Positions 26,070-34,537 of a DNA stretch of 39,077 nt are shown here, piece by piece. The stretch comes from Nitrobacter sp. 62-13 (GTDB taxonomy: Bacteria; Pseudomonadota; Alphaproteobacteria; Rhizobiales; Xanthobacteraceae): NCBI RefSeq assembly GCF_001896955.1, contig NZ_MKRN01000199.1:1-39077 (forward strand), written 5' to 3'. Below the pieces are notes generated by a model. That model did not search any database. It was not told the DNA's origin and saw only the letters and a program-made list of their open reading frames with translations. Both the position numbers and the translations under genes were made by a program. Numbering within the stretch: the stretch's first letter is position 1; every line of letters begins with the position of its first letter.

Positions 26070-27890
26070 TCAGTTGGCCTGCCGCCGCAGAAAAGCGGGG
26101 ATATCCAGGTGGTCGTCGCCCTGCGGCGCGGGTGCGACAGGTGCCGGACGTCCGTGCGAGTCCAACCCTTGGGGCGCCGAACGCCGAGCGTATTCCGATA
26201 CCGGCTCATTAGCCATCTGCTCGGCAACGCTGCGCTGCGGACGCCGCTCCGGCAAGGGCGGCATCGGCGCCATGGCCGGCCCGGAGGGGCGGGCCGCGAT
26301 CGGCGGCTCGGTATCCTGGTCGCGGCGGCCGAGGCTGACATTGGCCAGACGCTGCAACAGCGACAGCCGGCTCTTCTGCGGATGATCCCCCTCGGTCTCG
26401 CCCCTCGCCTGACGGATCTCGTTTTGCGCGGGCATCGGCAGTTCCTCGATCCTCGGCATCCGCTGCGCGCGCACGGGGGCGCGTTCGGCCGGCTGCGGGA
26501 TGAAGTTCTCCGGGGGCGGCGGCTCGTGGTTCTCGCGCGGGGCCGGATCGTGATCCGGAAACAGCGTCGGCTTTTGCGCGATCGGCCGAACGGTGACGTC
26601 GCCGTAGGACGCCGGTTGCATCGCAGCCGGAGCGGCCGGCTGCACCGGCTCGGCGACGGCCGCGGCAATGGCCTCAAGCGCCGCACGCTCGACGGTGGCA
26701 CCGGAGATAGCGGGCTGTGCCGCCGGAGGTGCGGCCTGGACCACCGGGCGCGGCGGCTCGGCGGCCTTCTGCGCCTGAGCGGCAGCCAGAGCGGCCTGGC
26801 GCTTCTGGTCCTCGCGCAGCTTCGCGCTCAGGTCAGCGATACGGGTGTCGTTTGCGGTCGTCGTCGGCGGAGTAGGCGAAATCGGTTTCGCGGCCGGGGT
26901 CGTGCCTGCGGTCCGCGCGATCGTGCTCTGGTCGATGCCGGTCGCCACCACCGACACGCGGATGATGCCGTCAAGGCTCTCGTCGAAGGTCGCGCCGACG
27001 ATGATGTTCGCGTCCTGATCGACCTCCTCGCGGATGCGGGTGGCGGCCTCGTCGACCTCGAACAGCGTCAGGTCCTTGCCGCCGGTGATCGAGATCAAAA
27101 GGCCGCGCGCGCCCTTCATCGATGAGTCGTCGATCAGCGGGTTGGCGATCGCGGCTTCGGCGGCGGTGAGCGCCCGCTTCTCGCCCGAGGCCTCGCCGGT
27201 GCCCATCATCGCCTTGCCCATCTCGCGCATCACCGCGCGGACGTCGGCGAAGTCGAGATTGATCAGCCCTTCCTTCACCATCAGGTCGGTGATGCAGGCG
27301 ACGCCCGAATAGAGCACCTGGTCGGCCATCGCGAACGCGTCGGCGAAGGTGGTCTTTTCGTTGGCGACCCGGAACAGATTCTGGTTCGGGATGATCAGCA
27401 GCGTATCGACCACCTTGTGCAGCTCGCCGATTCCTGAATCGGCGGTGCGCATGCGGCGCTGGCCCTCGAAGTGGAACGGCTTGGTGACGACGCCGACGGT
27501 CAGGATTCCCATCTCGCGCGCGGCCTTGGCGATCACCGGCGCGGCTCCGGTGCCGGTGCCGCCGCCCATTCCCGCGGTGACAAACACCATGTTCGCACCC
27601 GAGAGATGATCGCGGATCTCGTCGATGACCTCCTGCGCCGCCGCCGCGCCGACGTCCGGCTGCGAGCCGGCGCCGAGCCCCTGGGTGACCTGCGTGCCCA
27701 TCTGGATGATGCGCTGCGCCTTCGACATGGTCAGCGCCTGCGCATCGGTGTTGGCAACCACGAAATCGACACCCTGCAATCCGGCGGTGATCATGTTGTT
27801 GACCGCGTTGCCGCCAGCACCGCCGACTCCGAATACGGTGATCCGCGGCTTCAGCTCGTGAATGTCGGGAACGTTGAGATTGATGGTCAT
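26070..27890 (-). CDS. ftsZ: Cell division GTPase FtsZ (long form)
   Basis: Tubulin homologue that forms the Z-ring. The GTPase core includes [14 protein letters not shown] (about 20-33), the tubulin signature [12 protein letters not shown] (about 107-118) and [17 protein letters not shown]. After about residue 320 comes a very long linker rich in Pro, Ala, Gln and Arg (about 270 residues), ending in the conserved tail DIPAFLRRQ that binds FtsA and other partners. At 606 residues it is far longer than the E. coli form (383) but normal for Bradyrhizobium relatives. GAGAGG directly upstream supports the ATG. It follows ftsA by 90 bases; a stem-loop terminator lies downstream. Confidence 0.97.
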   Translation of the reverse strand: MTINLNVPDIHELKPRITVFGVGGAGGNAVNNMITAGLQGVDFVVANTDAQALTMSKAQRIIQMGTQVTQGLGAGSQPDVGAAAAQEVIDEIRDHLSGANMVFVTAGMGGGTGTGAAPVIAKAAREMGILTVGVVTKPFHFEGQRRMRTADSGIGELHKVVDTLLIIPNQNLFRVANEKTTFADAFAMADQVLYSGVACITDLMVKEGLINLDFADVRAVMREMGKAMMGTGEASGEKRALTAAEAAIANPLIDDSSMKGARGLLISITGGKDLTLFEVDEAATRIREEVDQDANIIVGATFDESLDGIIRVSVVATGIDQSTIARTAGTTPAAKPISPTPPTTTANDTRIADLSAKLREDQKRQAALAAAQAQKAAEPPRPVVQAAPPAAQPAISGATVERAALEAIAAAVAEPVQPAAPAAMQPASYGDVTVRPIAQKPTLFPDHDPAPRENHEPPPPENFIPQPAERAPVRAQRMPRIEELPMPAQNEIRQARGETEGDHPQKSRLSLLQRLANVSLGRRDQDTEPPIAARPSGPAMAPMPPLPERRPQRSVAEQMANEPVSEYARRSAPQGLDSHGRPAPVAPAPQGDDHLDIPAFLRRQAN

Positions 27891-27980
27891 GGTTGCCTCT
27901 CGATTACGCGCGCGGTGTCGCTGTGCCAGCGGTCGTCGACCGTGGGAGTTGATGGAATCTGCAAAGCGGCGGAAAATTCA

Positions 27981-29303
27981 TCAGAAGCCCTCCCGGAGCC
28001 ATCGTCCGACCTTTCCAAAATATCCGTTGGTCCCTGTGCGAAGCTCCCGCGTGTGCCGCGGTTCGACATGTTCGAGATGAGCATATTGCGGATACACCAG
28101 CAGGCCGGTGGGAACCGCGAAGGACGCGCTCTTGGCTTCGTGGGGCAGCCGGCCGAAGCCGAGCGGGCGGCCGATGCGGACCGGACGGCGGAGGATGCGC
28201 GTCGCGAGTTCGGGAACGCCGGTGAGCTGCGATGCGCCGCCGCTCAGCACCACCCGCGCCCGCGGCTCGGCGGCAAAGGGGGAATCCGCGAGCCGGTCCC
28301 TGACCATCTCAAAAATCTCCTCGACGCGCTGACGAACGATGTTGGCGATTGTCGCGCGCGATACGACCTGAGGCGCGTCGCTGTCGCTGTCTCCGGCTGC
28401 CGGAACCGTCATCAGTTCGCGAACGTCGGAACCACCCGTCAGCACCGTGCCATATAACGTCTTGATTCGCTCGGCATCCGCAATGCACGCGCCGAGCCCG
28501 CGGGCAAGATCCATCGTGACGTGATGCCCGCCGATGGCGAAACCGCTCGCGTGAACGAAGCGGCCGGCCGAATAAATCGCGATCGTGGTCGTTCCGGCCC
28601 CCATCTCCACCACCGCGGCGCCGAGATCGGCTTCGTCGTCGGTCAGAACTGACAGCCCCGCCACATAGGGGCTCGCCGCCATGGCCTCCACGGTAAGGTG
28701 ACAGCGCTCGACCGCCAGCATCAGGTTTTTCGCGACCGTCGCCTCCGCGGTCACCACGTTCATGTCGACGCCGAACCGGCGCGCCACCATGCCGCGGGGA
28801 TCGCGGATCCCCTTGACGCCGTCGAGCGAATAACCGACCGGCAGCGCATGGAGCACGGTGCGTCCGGGGGCGGTGGCATGGCGCATGCCGGTCGAGGTGA
28901 CGCGGCTGACGTCGGATGACGTCACCGCGCCGCCCTGAATGTGAGACGCGGCTTCGATCAACTGGCCCTGCAGCCGTCCGGCCGAGACCGGCAAGAGCAC
29001 CGATTCGACCCGGACCTTGGCCATCTGCTCGGCGAGCGACACCGCCTGGCGCACCGCCTGTTCGCATTGGGCGAGATCGGCCACCGCGCCGGCCTTCATG
29101 CCGCGCGACTGGATCTGGCTGTAGCCGATCAACTCGACCGAATGGGTCCGTCCGCGCAGCGCTTCGTTTGGCGCGCTCGGCTTCAGCCGCGCGATCAGGC
29201 AGGCGATCTTGCTGGTGCCGATGTCCAGCGAGGCCACCAGCGCGCTGCGATTGTGCGGCATCGGCCGCGTCTTCGGGGTCTGGTTGCGGTCGAGGCCGGT
29301 CAT
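27981..29303 (-). CDS. ftsA: Cell division protein FtsA
   Basis: Actin-like ATPase that tethers FtsZ to the membrane. Phosphate-binding SLDIGTSKIACLIA is near 24-37, then VEMGAGTTTIAIY and VVLSGGASQLTGVPELA. The extreme C-terminus GYFGKVGRWLREGF is the amphipathic membrane-targeting helix. The ATG overlaps the ftsQ stop by four bases (ATGA), which fixes the start and suggests coupling. About 20 residues precede the first beta strand, a common N-terminal extension in this group. Confidence 0.97.
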   Translation of the reverse strand: MTGLDRNQTPKTRPMPHNRSALVASLDIGTSKIACLIARLKPSAPNEALRGRTHSVELIGYSQIQSRGMKAGAVADLAQCEQAVRQAVSLAEQMAKVRVESVLLPVSAGRLQGQLIEAASHIQGGAVTSSDVSRVTSTGMRHATAPGRTVLHALPVGYSLDGVKGIRDPRGMVARRFGVDMNVVTAEATVAKNLMLAVERCHLTVEAMAASPYVAGLSVLTDDEADLGAAVVEMGAGTTTIAIYSAGRFVHASGFAIGGHHVTMDLARGLGACIADAERIKTLYGTVLTGGSDVRELMTVPAAGDSDSDAPQVVSRATIANIVRQRVEEIFEMVRDRLADSPFAAEPRARVVLSGGASQLTGVPELATRILRRPVRIGRPLGFGRLPHEAKSASFAVPTGLLVYPQYAHLEHVEPRHTRELRTGTNGYFGKVGRWLREGF

Positions 29304-30319
29304 GCGCTGCCGGCCTTCTTGCTGGATTTCTTGAACTGCTCTTCGCGCGCCTTGGCGGCCTCTTCCGAAAGCCGCACGGTCACGCGGTCGGGCAGCCGCA
29401 TGTCGATGGCGGTGATGTCGCGCGACAGCAGCTTGTCTTCCATGTCGTATTTCACCAGCGCAGCGAGCGCGCGGCCGACGTCGGTCTCCGGAAGGCGGAT
29501 ATCGAGGCCGTCCTTGAGACGCAGATTCCAGCGCCGTTCGCCGACCAGGATCGCAGCCTTGAGCTGGTTGTTCACCACCGGGTATCGCGCGACCAGGGCG
29601 AGGAAATCCTTGGCGCGGGTTTCGGCTCCCTTCCCGACCACGAGCGGCAGCGAAGCGAAGCGGCGGGTGACGTAAGGCTCGAGCACGACACCGTCATCCG
29701 CGATCACCGACAGCTTGCCGTCCTCCTGCCACAACGCGAAGGGTCGGCGCTCGGTGATGTCGATCTGCAACGCGCCGGGATAAAGTTTCAGCACGGTCGC
29801 GTCCGCGATCCACGGATCGCCTTTGAGACTGTCGCGCACGCCGGCCGCATCGAGGAACAACAGCGAGGAACGGCCATTGACGCCGCCGACCGCCAACACC
29901 TCGTCCTGGGTCAACTGCTTGCGGCCGTTGACGATGACCGAGCTGATGCGGAAGCCCGCGGCGTTGGCGAGCGCATTGCGCGCGTCGCTCAAAGCCCCGA
30001 TCGCCGCATCGACGTGTCCGCCCGTGATGACGCCGAGCGCTGCGCCGCCGCCGAGGACGATCACGGTCAGCGCCATGCCGAGCCGGCGCGGAACGTAGCG
30101 CTCCAGAAGGGCGATCGCGCGGTTGGGGTTCCTGGCACGCGCATCGAGGCGGTCCGCCCGGGCGCGCTTCAGCTTCGTGACCTGCTCGCGCAGCAAGATG
30201 CCCGCGCCGCTGGCGGCGAGCCTGATCAGGTCGGCCTGCTTCAGCAGGCCGGACCCCGTCAGGTCAGACATGGACCCCGGCGATCTCAACGACCGATCGA
30301 GACGTCCTCCACCCTTCAT
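29300..30319 (-). CDS. ftsQ: Cell division protein FtsQ
   Basis: Bitopic divisome protein linking early and late division proteins. A cytoplasmic Arg-rich N-terminus of about 75 residues is followed by one membrane helix (GMALTVIVLGGGAALGVI), a POTRA domain starting FRISSVIVNGRKQLTQDEVL with the typical DPWIADATVLKLYPGALQI, and the beta domain up to residue 320, ending in a Lys-rich tail. Two starts are possible: the ATG at 30319 and an ATG 16 codons later (MSDLTGSG); neither has a strong ribosome site. Stop overlaps ftsA. Upstream is a 364-base gap instead of the usual tight junction with ddl. Confidence 0.93.
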   Translation of the reverse strand: MKGGGRLDRSLRSPGSMSDLTGSGLLKQADLIRLAASGAGILLREQVTKLKRARADRLDARARNPNRAIALLERYVPRRLGMALTVIVLGGGAALGVITGGHVDAAIGALSDARNALANAAGFRISSVIVNGRKQLTQDEVLAVGGVNGRSSLLFLDAAGVRDSLKGDPWIADATVLKLYPGALQIDITERRPFALWQEDGKLSVIADDGVVLEPYVTRRFASLPLVVGKGAETRAKDFLALVARYPVVNNQLKAAILVGERRWNLRLKDGLDIRLPETDVGRALAALVKYDMEDKLLSRDITAIDMRLPDRVTVRLSEEAAKAREEQFKKSSKKAGSA

Positions 30320-30331
30320 CGCGCGCGCTCG

Positions 30332-30517
30332 TCAACGTTTTGCCCCGCACTGCTTGTCGAATTCAGTGCCGAGGCAGGAACTCCCATCGGAGACACGCGC
30401 GACCACCTGGCAATGCCGGACGGGGGCGCCGACCTCGCGGCAGGTCCGCAACTCCCTCGATGCGATCGTCGAAGCGGAAAATCCGCAACAGCTCGCGCCC
30501 CGGCAGCCTCGCGTCAC
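30332..30517 (-). CDS. Possible small cysteine-containing protein, doubtful
   Basis: Part of the 142-residue ORF 30332..30760, whose first portion overlaps ddl and is not credible. The last 60 residues, from a possible GTG at 30517, contain TCREVGAPVRHCQVVARVSD and SSCLGTEFDKQCG, with evenly placed cysteines and mostly G/C third bases. No signal peptide or convincing ribosome site is visible. I do not recognise a family. It may be chance. Confidence 0.2.
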   Translation of the reverse strand: MTRGCRGASCCGFSASTIASRELRTCREVGAPVRHCQVVARVSDGSSCLGTEFDKQCGAKR

Positions 30518-30530
30518 ATGAGCCGCCAGC

Positions 30531-30556
30531 GTTAACCTTCGGACGTCCTGGTAAAC
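30531..30556. promoter_or_regulatory. GTTAACC / GGTAAAC dyad upstream of ftsQ
   Basis: GTTAACC and GGTAAAC face each other across 12 bases (six of seven pairs), with a GGACGTCC palindrome in the spacer and a direct repeat GGTAAAA following. TTAACC resembles a CtrA half-site, but the TTAA-N7-TTAA full form is absent. It could be an operator or part of the ftsQ promoter. Confidence 0.3.
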
Positions 30557-30683
30557 AAAAGGTAAAACTGGTCCGGGCAGGCCGTGTTTTGGTGCGATAA
30601 AAGAATGCCTTGCGGCTTTTTGGACGATTGGCGCTCCAGCGGCCGAAAATACCTCCGGCGGTTCCTCGCCGGCCGGCAAACCT

Positions 30684-31673
30684 TCAAGCCGGGCGGATGG
30701 CTTTTTCCGCAAGCACGATCTGATCGCGCAGGAAATCCGAAAATCCGATCCCCTGCGCATGAAGCGCCTTCGGATAGAGGGAGGCCGCAGTCAGGCCCGG
30801 CAGGGTATTGGTCTCGAGATAGACCGGCTTTTCGCCGGTCACGATGAAATCGGTGCGGGAATAACCGCGGCAGGACAACGCCCGGTGCGCCCGCAGCGCA
30901 TCATCCATGATCCGCGCGGCGATGGCCGGCGAGAACCTCCCGGGGCAGATCTCCTGCGTCGTCTTCGCCAGATATTTCGACGCGTAGTCGAACCGGCCCT
31001 CCGCCGGCACGATCTCGACCGGCGGAAGCGCGATGACCGTGCCGTCGGCGCGCTCCAGCACGCCGCAGGTCGCCTCGACGCCCGGCACGAACGGCTCGAT
31101 CACATATTCTTCGGCCCTCGCCGCCTCACGCACGGCGACGAGGTCCTGCATCGCGTTGACGAAGATCAGACCGTAGCTCGATCCGTCGCGCGCCGGTTTT
31201 GCGATCAGCCGGCCATGCTCGGCCAAGGCACGATCGATGTCCTGCAGCGGCACGCCGGGAGGCACGTTGACGCCCGCCAGCGCCGCGAACCGCTTCGCCG
31301 CGACCTTGTCGAACGCAAGATGCGAGGCGGCCGAGCCGGAGCCCGTAAAAGGAATGCCGCGCAGTTCGCACATCGCCTGCAATTCGCCGTTCTCGGCGCG
31401 GCCGCCATGAAGGCCAAGCACCAGCAGGCGATCCTCAGCCTTCGCCGCATCGAGCGCCCGTTCAAGCGGCACGCCGGCGCCGCCGGGGACAAACTCGTCC
31501 TCGAAAGGCCGCGCGTGACCGAGCAGCGCCTCGGAGCGCACACTATGAACATCGTCGCGCACATCCCAGAACCACAGCTCCGCATCCGGCAAAGCGCGGC
31601 GCAGCGCCTGCGCGCTCGCCACCGAGACGAGGCGCTCCTTGTTGCTGCCGCCGAAAAGGATGGTGATGCGCAT
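30684..31673 (-). CDS. ddl: D-alanine--D-alanine ligase
   Basis: Makes the D-Ala-D-Ala dipeptide for peptidoglycan by ATP-grasp chemistry. The N-terminal ILFGGSNKERLVSVASA is followed by FTGSGSAASHLAFDKVAAKR, the ATP-binding LIAKPARDGSSYGLIFV, DYASKYLAKTTQEICP, GYSRTDFIV and the metal and substrate site LETNTLPGLT. Some motifs depart from the E. coli pattern: HGGRAENG replaces the usual HGxxGEDG, and SSYG replaces SSVG. Length (329) and place between murB and ftsQ fit DdlB. It starts four bases after the murB stop, so they are coupled. Confidence 0.92.
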   Translation of the reverse strand: MRITILFGGSNKERLVSVASAQALRRALPDAELWFWDVRDDVHSVRSEALLGHARPFEDEFVPGGAGVPLERALDAAKAEDRLLVLGLHGGRAENGELQAMCELRGIPFTGSGSAASHLAFDKVAAKRFAALAGVNVPPGVPLQDIDRALAEHGRLIAKPARDGSSYGLIFVNAMQDLVAVREAARAEEYVIEPFVPGVEATCGVLERADGTVIALPPVEIVPAEGRFDYASKYLAKTTQEICPGRFSPAIAARIMDDALRAHRALSCRGYSRTDFIVTGEKPVYLETNTLPGLTAASLYPKALHAQGIGFSDFLRDQIVLAEKAIRPA

Positions 31674-31677
31674 AAGC

Positions 31678-32595
31678 CTATTCCAATCCGATCCGCTTGA
31701 TTTCCCATTGCAGGTCGACGCCCGACTGCTTCTTCACCTGCGCGCGCACGAAATCCCCCAGCGTCTCGATCTCGCGCGCGGTCGCCTCGCCGGTATTGAT
31801 GAGGAAGTTGCAATGCATCTCCGAGACCTGCGCGCCGCCGACGCGATGGCCGCGCATCCCGGCGGCATCGATCAGTTTCCACGCGCTCTGCCCCGGCGGA
31901 TTCTTGAAGGTCGAGCCGCCGGTCTTCTCGCGGATCGGCTGCACCGTCTCGCGATGGCTCTGCACCTCGTCCATGCGCGCGCGGATCGCTTCCGGCGTGG
32001 CCTTGCGTCCGCGAAACGTCGCGCCGGTGAAGATGACGGAGGGATAGATCGCGCTGTTGCGATATTCGAACTTCATGCCGGCATTGTCGAACGTCATCTT
32101 GTCGCCGCGGCGGCTGACGGCGCGCGCCTGGACCAGAACATCTTTCGTCTCGCTGCCGTTGGCGCCCGCATTCATGCGCAGCGCGCCGCCGATGGTGCCG
32201 GGGATGCCGAAATAGAATTCGAGGCCGCCGAGACCCGCCGCGACCGCAGCTTCGGCGACCCGCTTGTCGAGCGCGGCGGCGCCGGCGCGCAACGTTTCGC
32301 CGTCGGTCGCGATCTCCCCGAAGCCGCGCGCCGACAGGCGGATCACCACGCCCGGCAGGCCGCGGTCGCGCACGATGAGGTTGGAGCCGACGCCGATGCA
32401 GTAGATCGGAATCTCCTCCGGCAGATGCCGCAGGAAGTAAGCGAGATCGTTTTCATCCGCCGGCGTGAACAGCACCTGCGCCGGACCGCCGACGCGAAAC
32501 CATGTCAGCGGCGCCAGCGGTTCGTTCGCCAGCATTCGCCCGCGCAGCTCCGGCATCTGCGATTTCAGTTTTGTCGTGATGTCCGGGAAGGTCAC
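31678..32595 (-). CDS. murB: UDP-N-acetylenolpyruvoylglucosamine reductase
   Basis: FAD enzyme that reduces UDP-GlcNAc-enolpyruvate to UDP-MurNAc using NADPH. FAD-binding motifs are [14 protein letters not shown] and [12 protein letters not shown], then [26 protein letters not shown] and the catalytic serine in [10 protein letters not shown]. The 305-residue length and motif set fit the type IIa/short rhizobial form. The start is GTG at 32595, only 15 bases from the end of the GIY-YIG element, so the ribosome-binding context of this essential gene borders inserted DNA. Confidence 0.96.
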   Translation of the reverse strand: MTFPDITTKLKSQMPELRGRMLANEPLAPLTWFRVGGPAQVLFTPADENDLAYFLRHLPEEIPIYCIGVGSNLIVRDRGLPGVVIRLSARGFGEIATDGETLRAGAAALDKRVAEAAVAAGLGGLEFYFGIPGTIGGALRMNAGANGSETKDVLVQARAVSRRGDKMTFDNAGMKFEYRNSAIYPSVIFTGATFRGRKATPEAIRARMDEVQSHRETVQPIREKTGGSTFKNPPGQSAWKLIDAAGMRGHRVGGAQVSEMHCNFLINTGEATAREIETLGDFVRAQVKKQSGVDLQWEIKRIGLE

Positions 32596-32610
32596 GAGAA
32601 GCTACTCTTT

Positions 32611-32987
32611 TCGTCATGGCCGGGCTTGTCCCGGCCATCCACGTCTTGCAGAATTTCCACATGGCTGGTGGATGGATCTATATTCTTACCGATCGTCCGA
32701 ATGGAATTCTCTACGTCGGCGTCACGAATGATCTTGTCCGCCGCATCTATGAGCATCGATCCGAATTCGTAGAGGGCTTCACCAAGCGGTATGGACTGAA
32801 GCGATTGGTCTATTTCGAGCAGTTTGACGATATCCGCGCCGCCATCCAACGAGAGCACAATATCAAACATTGGCCTCGTGCCTGGAAAGTCCGAAAAATT
32901 GTCGCGCGCAATCCCGATTGGGACGACCTTTTTGAAACAATTGCCAAGTGAAGACGTGGATGGCCGGGACAAGCCCGGCCATGACGA
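32611..32987 (+). mobile_element. GIY-YIG element with perfect 37-bp inverted hairpin ends (family A)
   Basis: A 377-base unit in the murC-murB gap. Positions 32611-32647 and 32951-32987 are perfect inverted copies of 37 bases. Each copy is itself a hairpin, ATGGCCGGG-CTTGT-CCCGGCCAT, with the tail CCACGTCTT pointing inwards. The space between is filled by one small GIY-YIG nuclease ORF. No target duplication is visible at the borders (left flank CTCTTT, right flank CCATGG). ORF-less copies of the same ends lie at 24492, 35670 and 37071. Confidence 0.8.
32661..32951 (+). CDS. Small GIY-YIG nuclease-domain protein, intact
   Basis: About 96 residues, almost only the GIY-YIG domain of the YhbQ/UPF0213-like family. 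The two core strands are GGWIYILTD and ILYVGVTNDL, the conserved arginine is in DLVRRIYEHR, and the metal-binding glutamate is in AAIQREHNIKHWPRAWK. The end is the usual NPDWDDLF. The ORF opens at 32616 inside the left repeat arm, adding MAGLVPAIHVLQNFH; that part is repeat translation. The ATG at 32661 (MAGGWIYIL) matches the family start, though no ribosome site is clear. It opposes all neighbouring genes. The lone domain could nick or cut DNA; cutting the flanking hairpins is my inference. Confidence 0.9.
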   Translation: MAGGWIYILTDRPNGILYVGVTNDLVRRIYEHRSEFVEGFTKRYGLKRLVYFEQFDDIRAAIQREHNIKHWPRAWKVRKIVARNPDWDDLFETIAK

Positions 32988-33013
32988 CCATGGCTGATGC
33001 GTTCGCATCGCAC

Positions 33014-34417
33014 TCATCCCAGCGCCTTGAGTTCGCCCGGCAGCGCGTAGGCCCACTGCGTGATGTTGCCGGCGCCGAGGCACACCACATAATCGCCGGG
33101 CTTCGCGAGCCCCGCAACGACGCCCGGCAGCGCCGCCGACTCCTGCAACGGCACCACCTGGCGGTGACCGTGGGCGCGCAGGCCAAGCACGAAGTGGTCG
33201 CGGTCGATGCCCTCGATCGGCGGCTCGCCCGCCGGATAGACCTCGGCGACGATGACGGTATCGGCATCGTTGAAGCAGGTGCAGAATTCCTCGAAAAGCG
33301 ATTGCAGGCGGGTGTAGCGATGCGGCTGCACCACGGCGATGACCCGGCCGGCGGTGGATTCACGCGCCGCCTTCAGCACCGCTGCGATCTCGACCGGATG
33401 ATGGCCGTAGTCGTCGATGACGGTGACTCCGTTCCATTCGCCGGTCTTGGTAAAGCGCCGCTTGACGCCGCCGAACCCTGCGATGGCGCTGCGGATCGTT
33501 GCGTCGGGAATGCCGAGTTCATGCGCCACCGCGATCGCCGCCGTGGCGTTGAGCGCGTTGTGGCGGCCGGGCATCGGCAGCACGAGATCGGAAATCTCGT
33601 GGGCGGCGTCGGTCTTGCGGTTGCGGAACACGACGCGGAATCGCGAGCCGCCGCCGTTCGGCGCGAGGTCGACCAGCCGGGCGTCGGCCTGCGGGTTCTC
33701 GCCGTAGGTGATGATACGGCGGTCCTCGATCTTGCCCACCATGCTTTGCACGACGGCATGATCGATGCACATCACCGCGAAGCCGTAAAACGGCACGTTC
33801 TCCACGAACGAACGGAATGCGTCCTGCACGGCGTCGAAGGTCTTGAAGTGATCGAGATGCTCGGGATCGACATTGGTGACGATGGCGACGTCGGTCGGCA
33901 GCTTCAGGAACGTGCCGTCGCTTTCGTCGGCTTCCACCACCATCCACTCGCCCGCCCCCAGCCGCGCATTGGTGCCGTAGGCATTGATGATGCCGCCGTT
34001 GATGACGGTGGGATCGAAATCGCCGGCGTCGAGCAGTGCGGCGACCATCGACGTGGTCGTGGTCTTGCCGTGGGTGCCGGCGATGGCGACGCAGCTTTTC
34101 AGCCGCATCAGCTCGGCGAGCATCTCGGCGCGACGCACGACGGGAATGCGCTGCGCGCGCGCCGCCATCAATTCGGGATTGTCGCGCTTGATCGCGGTGG
34201 AAACAACGAGCACGTCCGCGCCGTTCACGTTGCCGGCCTTGTGGCCGACCGTGACATTGATCCCCTTCTCGCGCAGGCGGCTGACATTGGCGCCCTCGGA
34301 CGCGTCCGAACCCTGCACGGTGTAGCCGAGATTGCACAGCACCTCGGCGATGCCGCTCATGCCGATGCCGCCGATGCCGACGAAGTGGATGGGGCCGATT
34401 TCGCGCGGCAGTCTCAT
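33014..34417 (-). CDS. murC: UDP-N-acetylmuramate--L-alanine ligase
   Basis: Adds L-Ala to UDP-MurNAc using ATP in the cytoplasm. The N-terminal Rossmann domain shows [17 protein letters not shown], the P-loop [14 protein letters not shown] sits near 112-125, and [21 protein letters not shown] and the C-terminal [14 protein letters not shown] follow. The 467-residue length is typical. AAGGAAC upstream supports the ATG. The normal direct junction with murB is interrupted by the GIY-YIG element, whose hairpins would be transcribed through if both genes share an mRNA. Confidence 0.97.
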   Translation of the reverse strand: MRLPREIGPIHFVGIGGIGMSGIAEVLCNLGYTVQGSDASEGANVSRLREKGINVTVGHKAGNVNGADVLVVSTAIKRDNPELMAARAQRIPVVRRAEMLAELMRLKSCVAIAGTHGKTTTTSMVAALLDAGDFDPTVINGGIINAYGTNARLGAGEWMVVEADESDGTFLKLPTDVAIVTNVDPEHLDHFKTFDAVQDAFRSFVENVPFYGFAVMCIDHAVVQSMVGKIEDRRIITYGENPQADARLVDLAPNGGGSRFRVVFRNRKTDAAHEISDLVLPMPGRHNALNATAAIAVAHELGIPDATIRSAIAGFGGVKRRFTKTGEWNGVTVIDDYGHHPVEIAAVLKAARESTAGRVIAVVQPHRYTRLQSLFEEFCTCFNDADTVIVAEVYPAGEPPIEGIDRDHFVLGLRAHGHRQVVPLQESAALPGVVAGLAKPGDYVVCLGAGNITQWAYALPGELKALG

Positions 34418-34431
34418 GTCTGTTCCTTGCC

Positions 34432-34524
34432 GTCATCGTCCGGAGGGACGATCCAGGAGTCCGCGACACCGATTCACAGCGGCCCGCATGGCGTACTGGA
34501 TGCCCCGCTTTCGCGGGGCATGAC
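34432..34524. mobile_element. Two-armed palindromic element without ORF, family G
   Basis: The left arm GTCATCGTCCGG ... GACGATCCAG and the right arm CTGGATGCCCCGCTTTCGCG followed by GGGCATGAC are inverted relatives. Each is a hairpin with the GTCAT end outermost. Total length is 93 bases. It lies between murC and murG. Confidence 0.65.
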
Positions 34525-34537
34525 AAGCCCGAATCAA

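Larger units (their letters stand above)
30320..30683. other. Intergenic region between ddl and ftsQ
   Basis: A 364-base gap inside an otherwise compact division cluster, so a likely place for the ftsQAZ promoter. It contains a GTTAACC ... GGTAAAC dyad (30531-30556) followed by another GGTAAAA, and an open minus-strand frame in its left half (30332-30517) with several cysteines. I see no copy of the palindromic repeat families here. Confidence 0.6.

Noticed and set aside
32611-32647. Family A hairpins as intrinsic terminators of the mur genes
   Set aside because: The stems are not followed by T-runs on either strand, and they lie inside a cluster that must be read through. The repeat explanation fits better.
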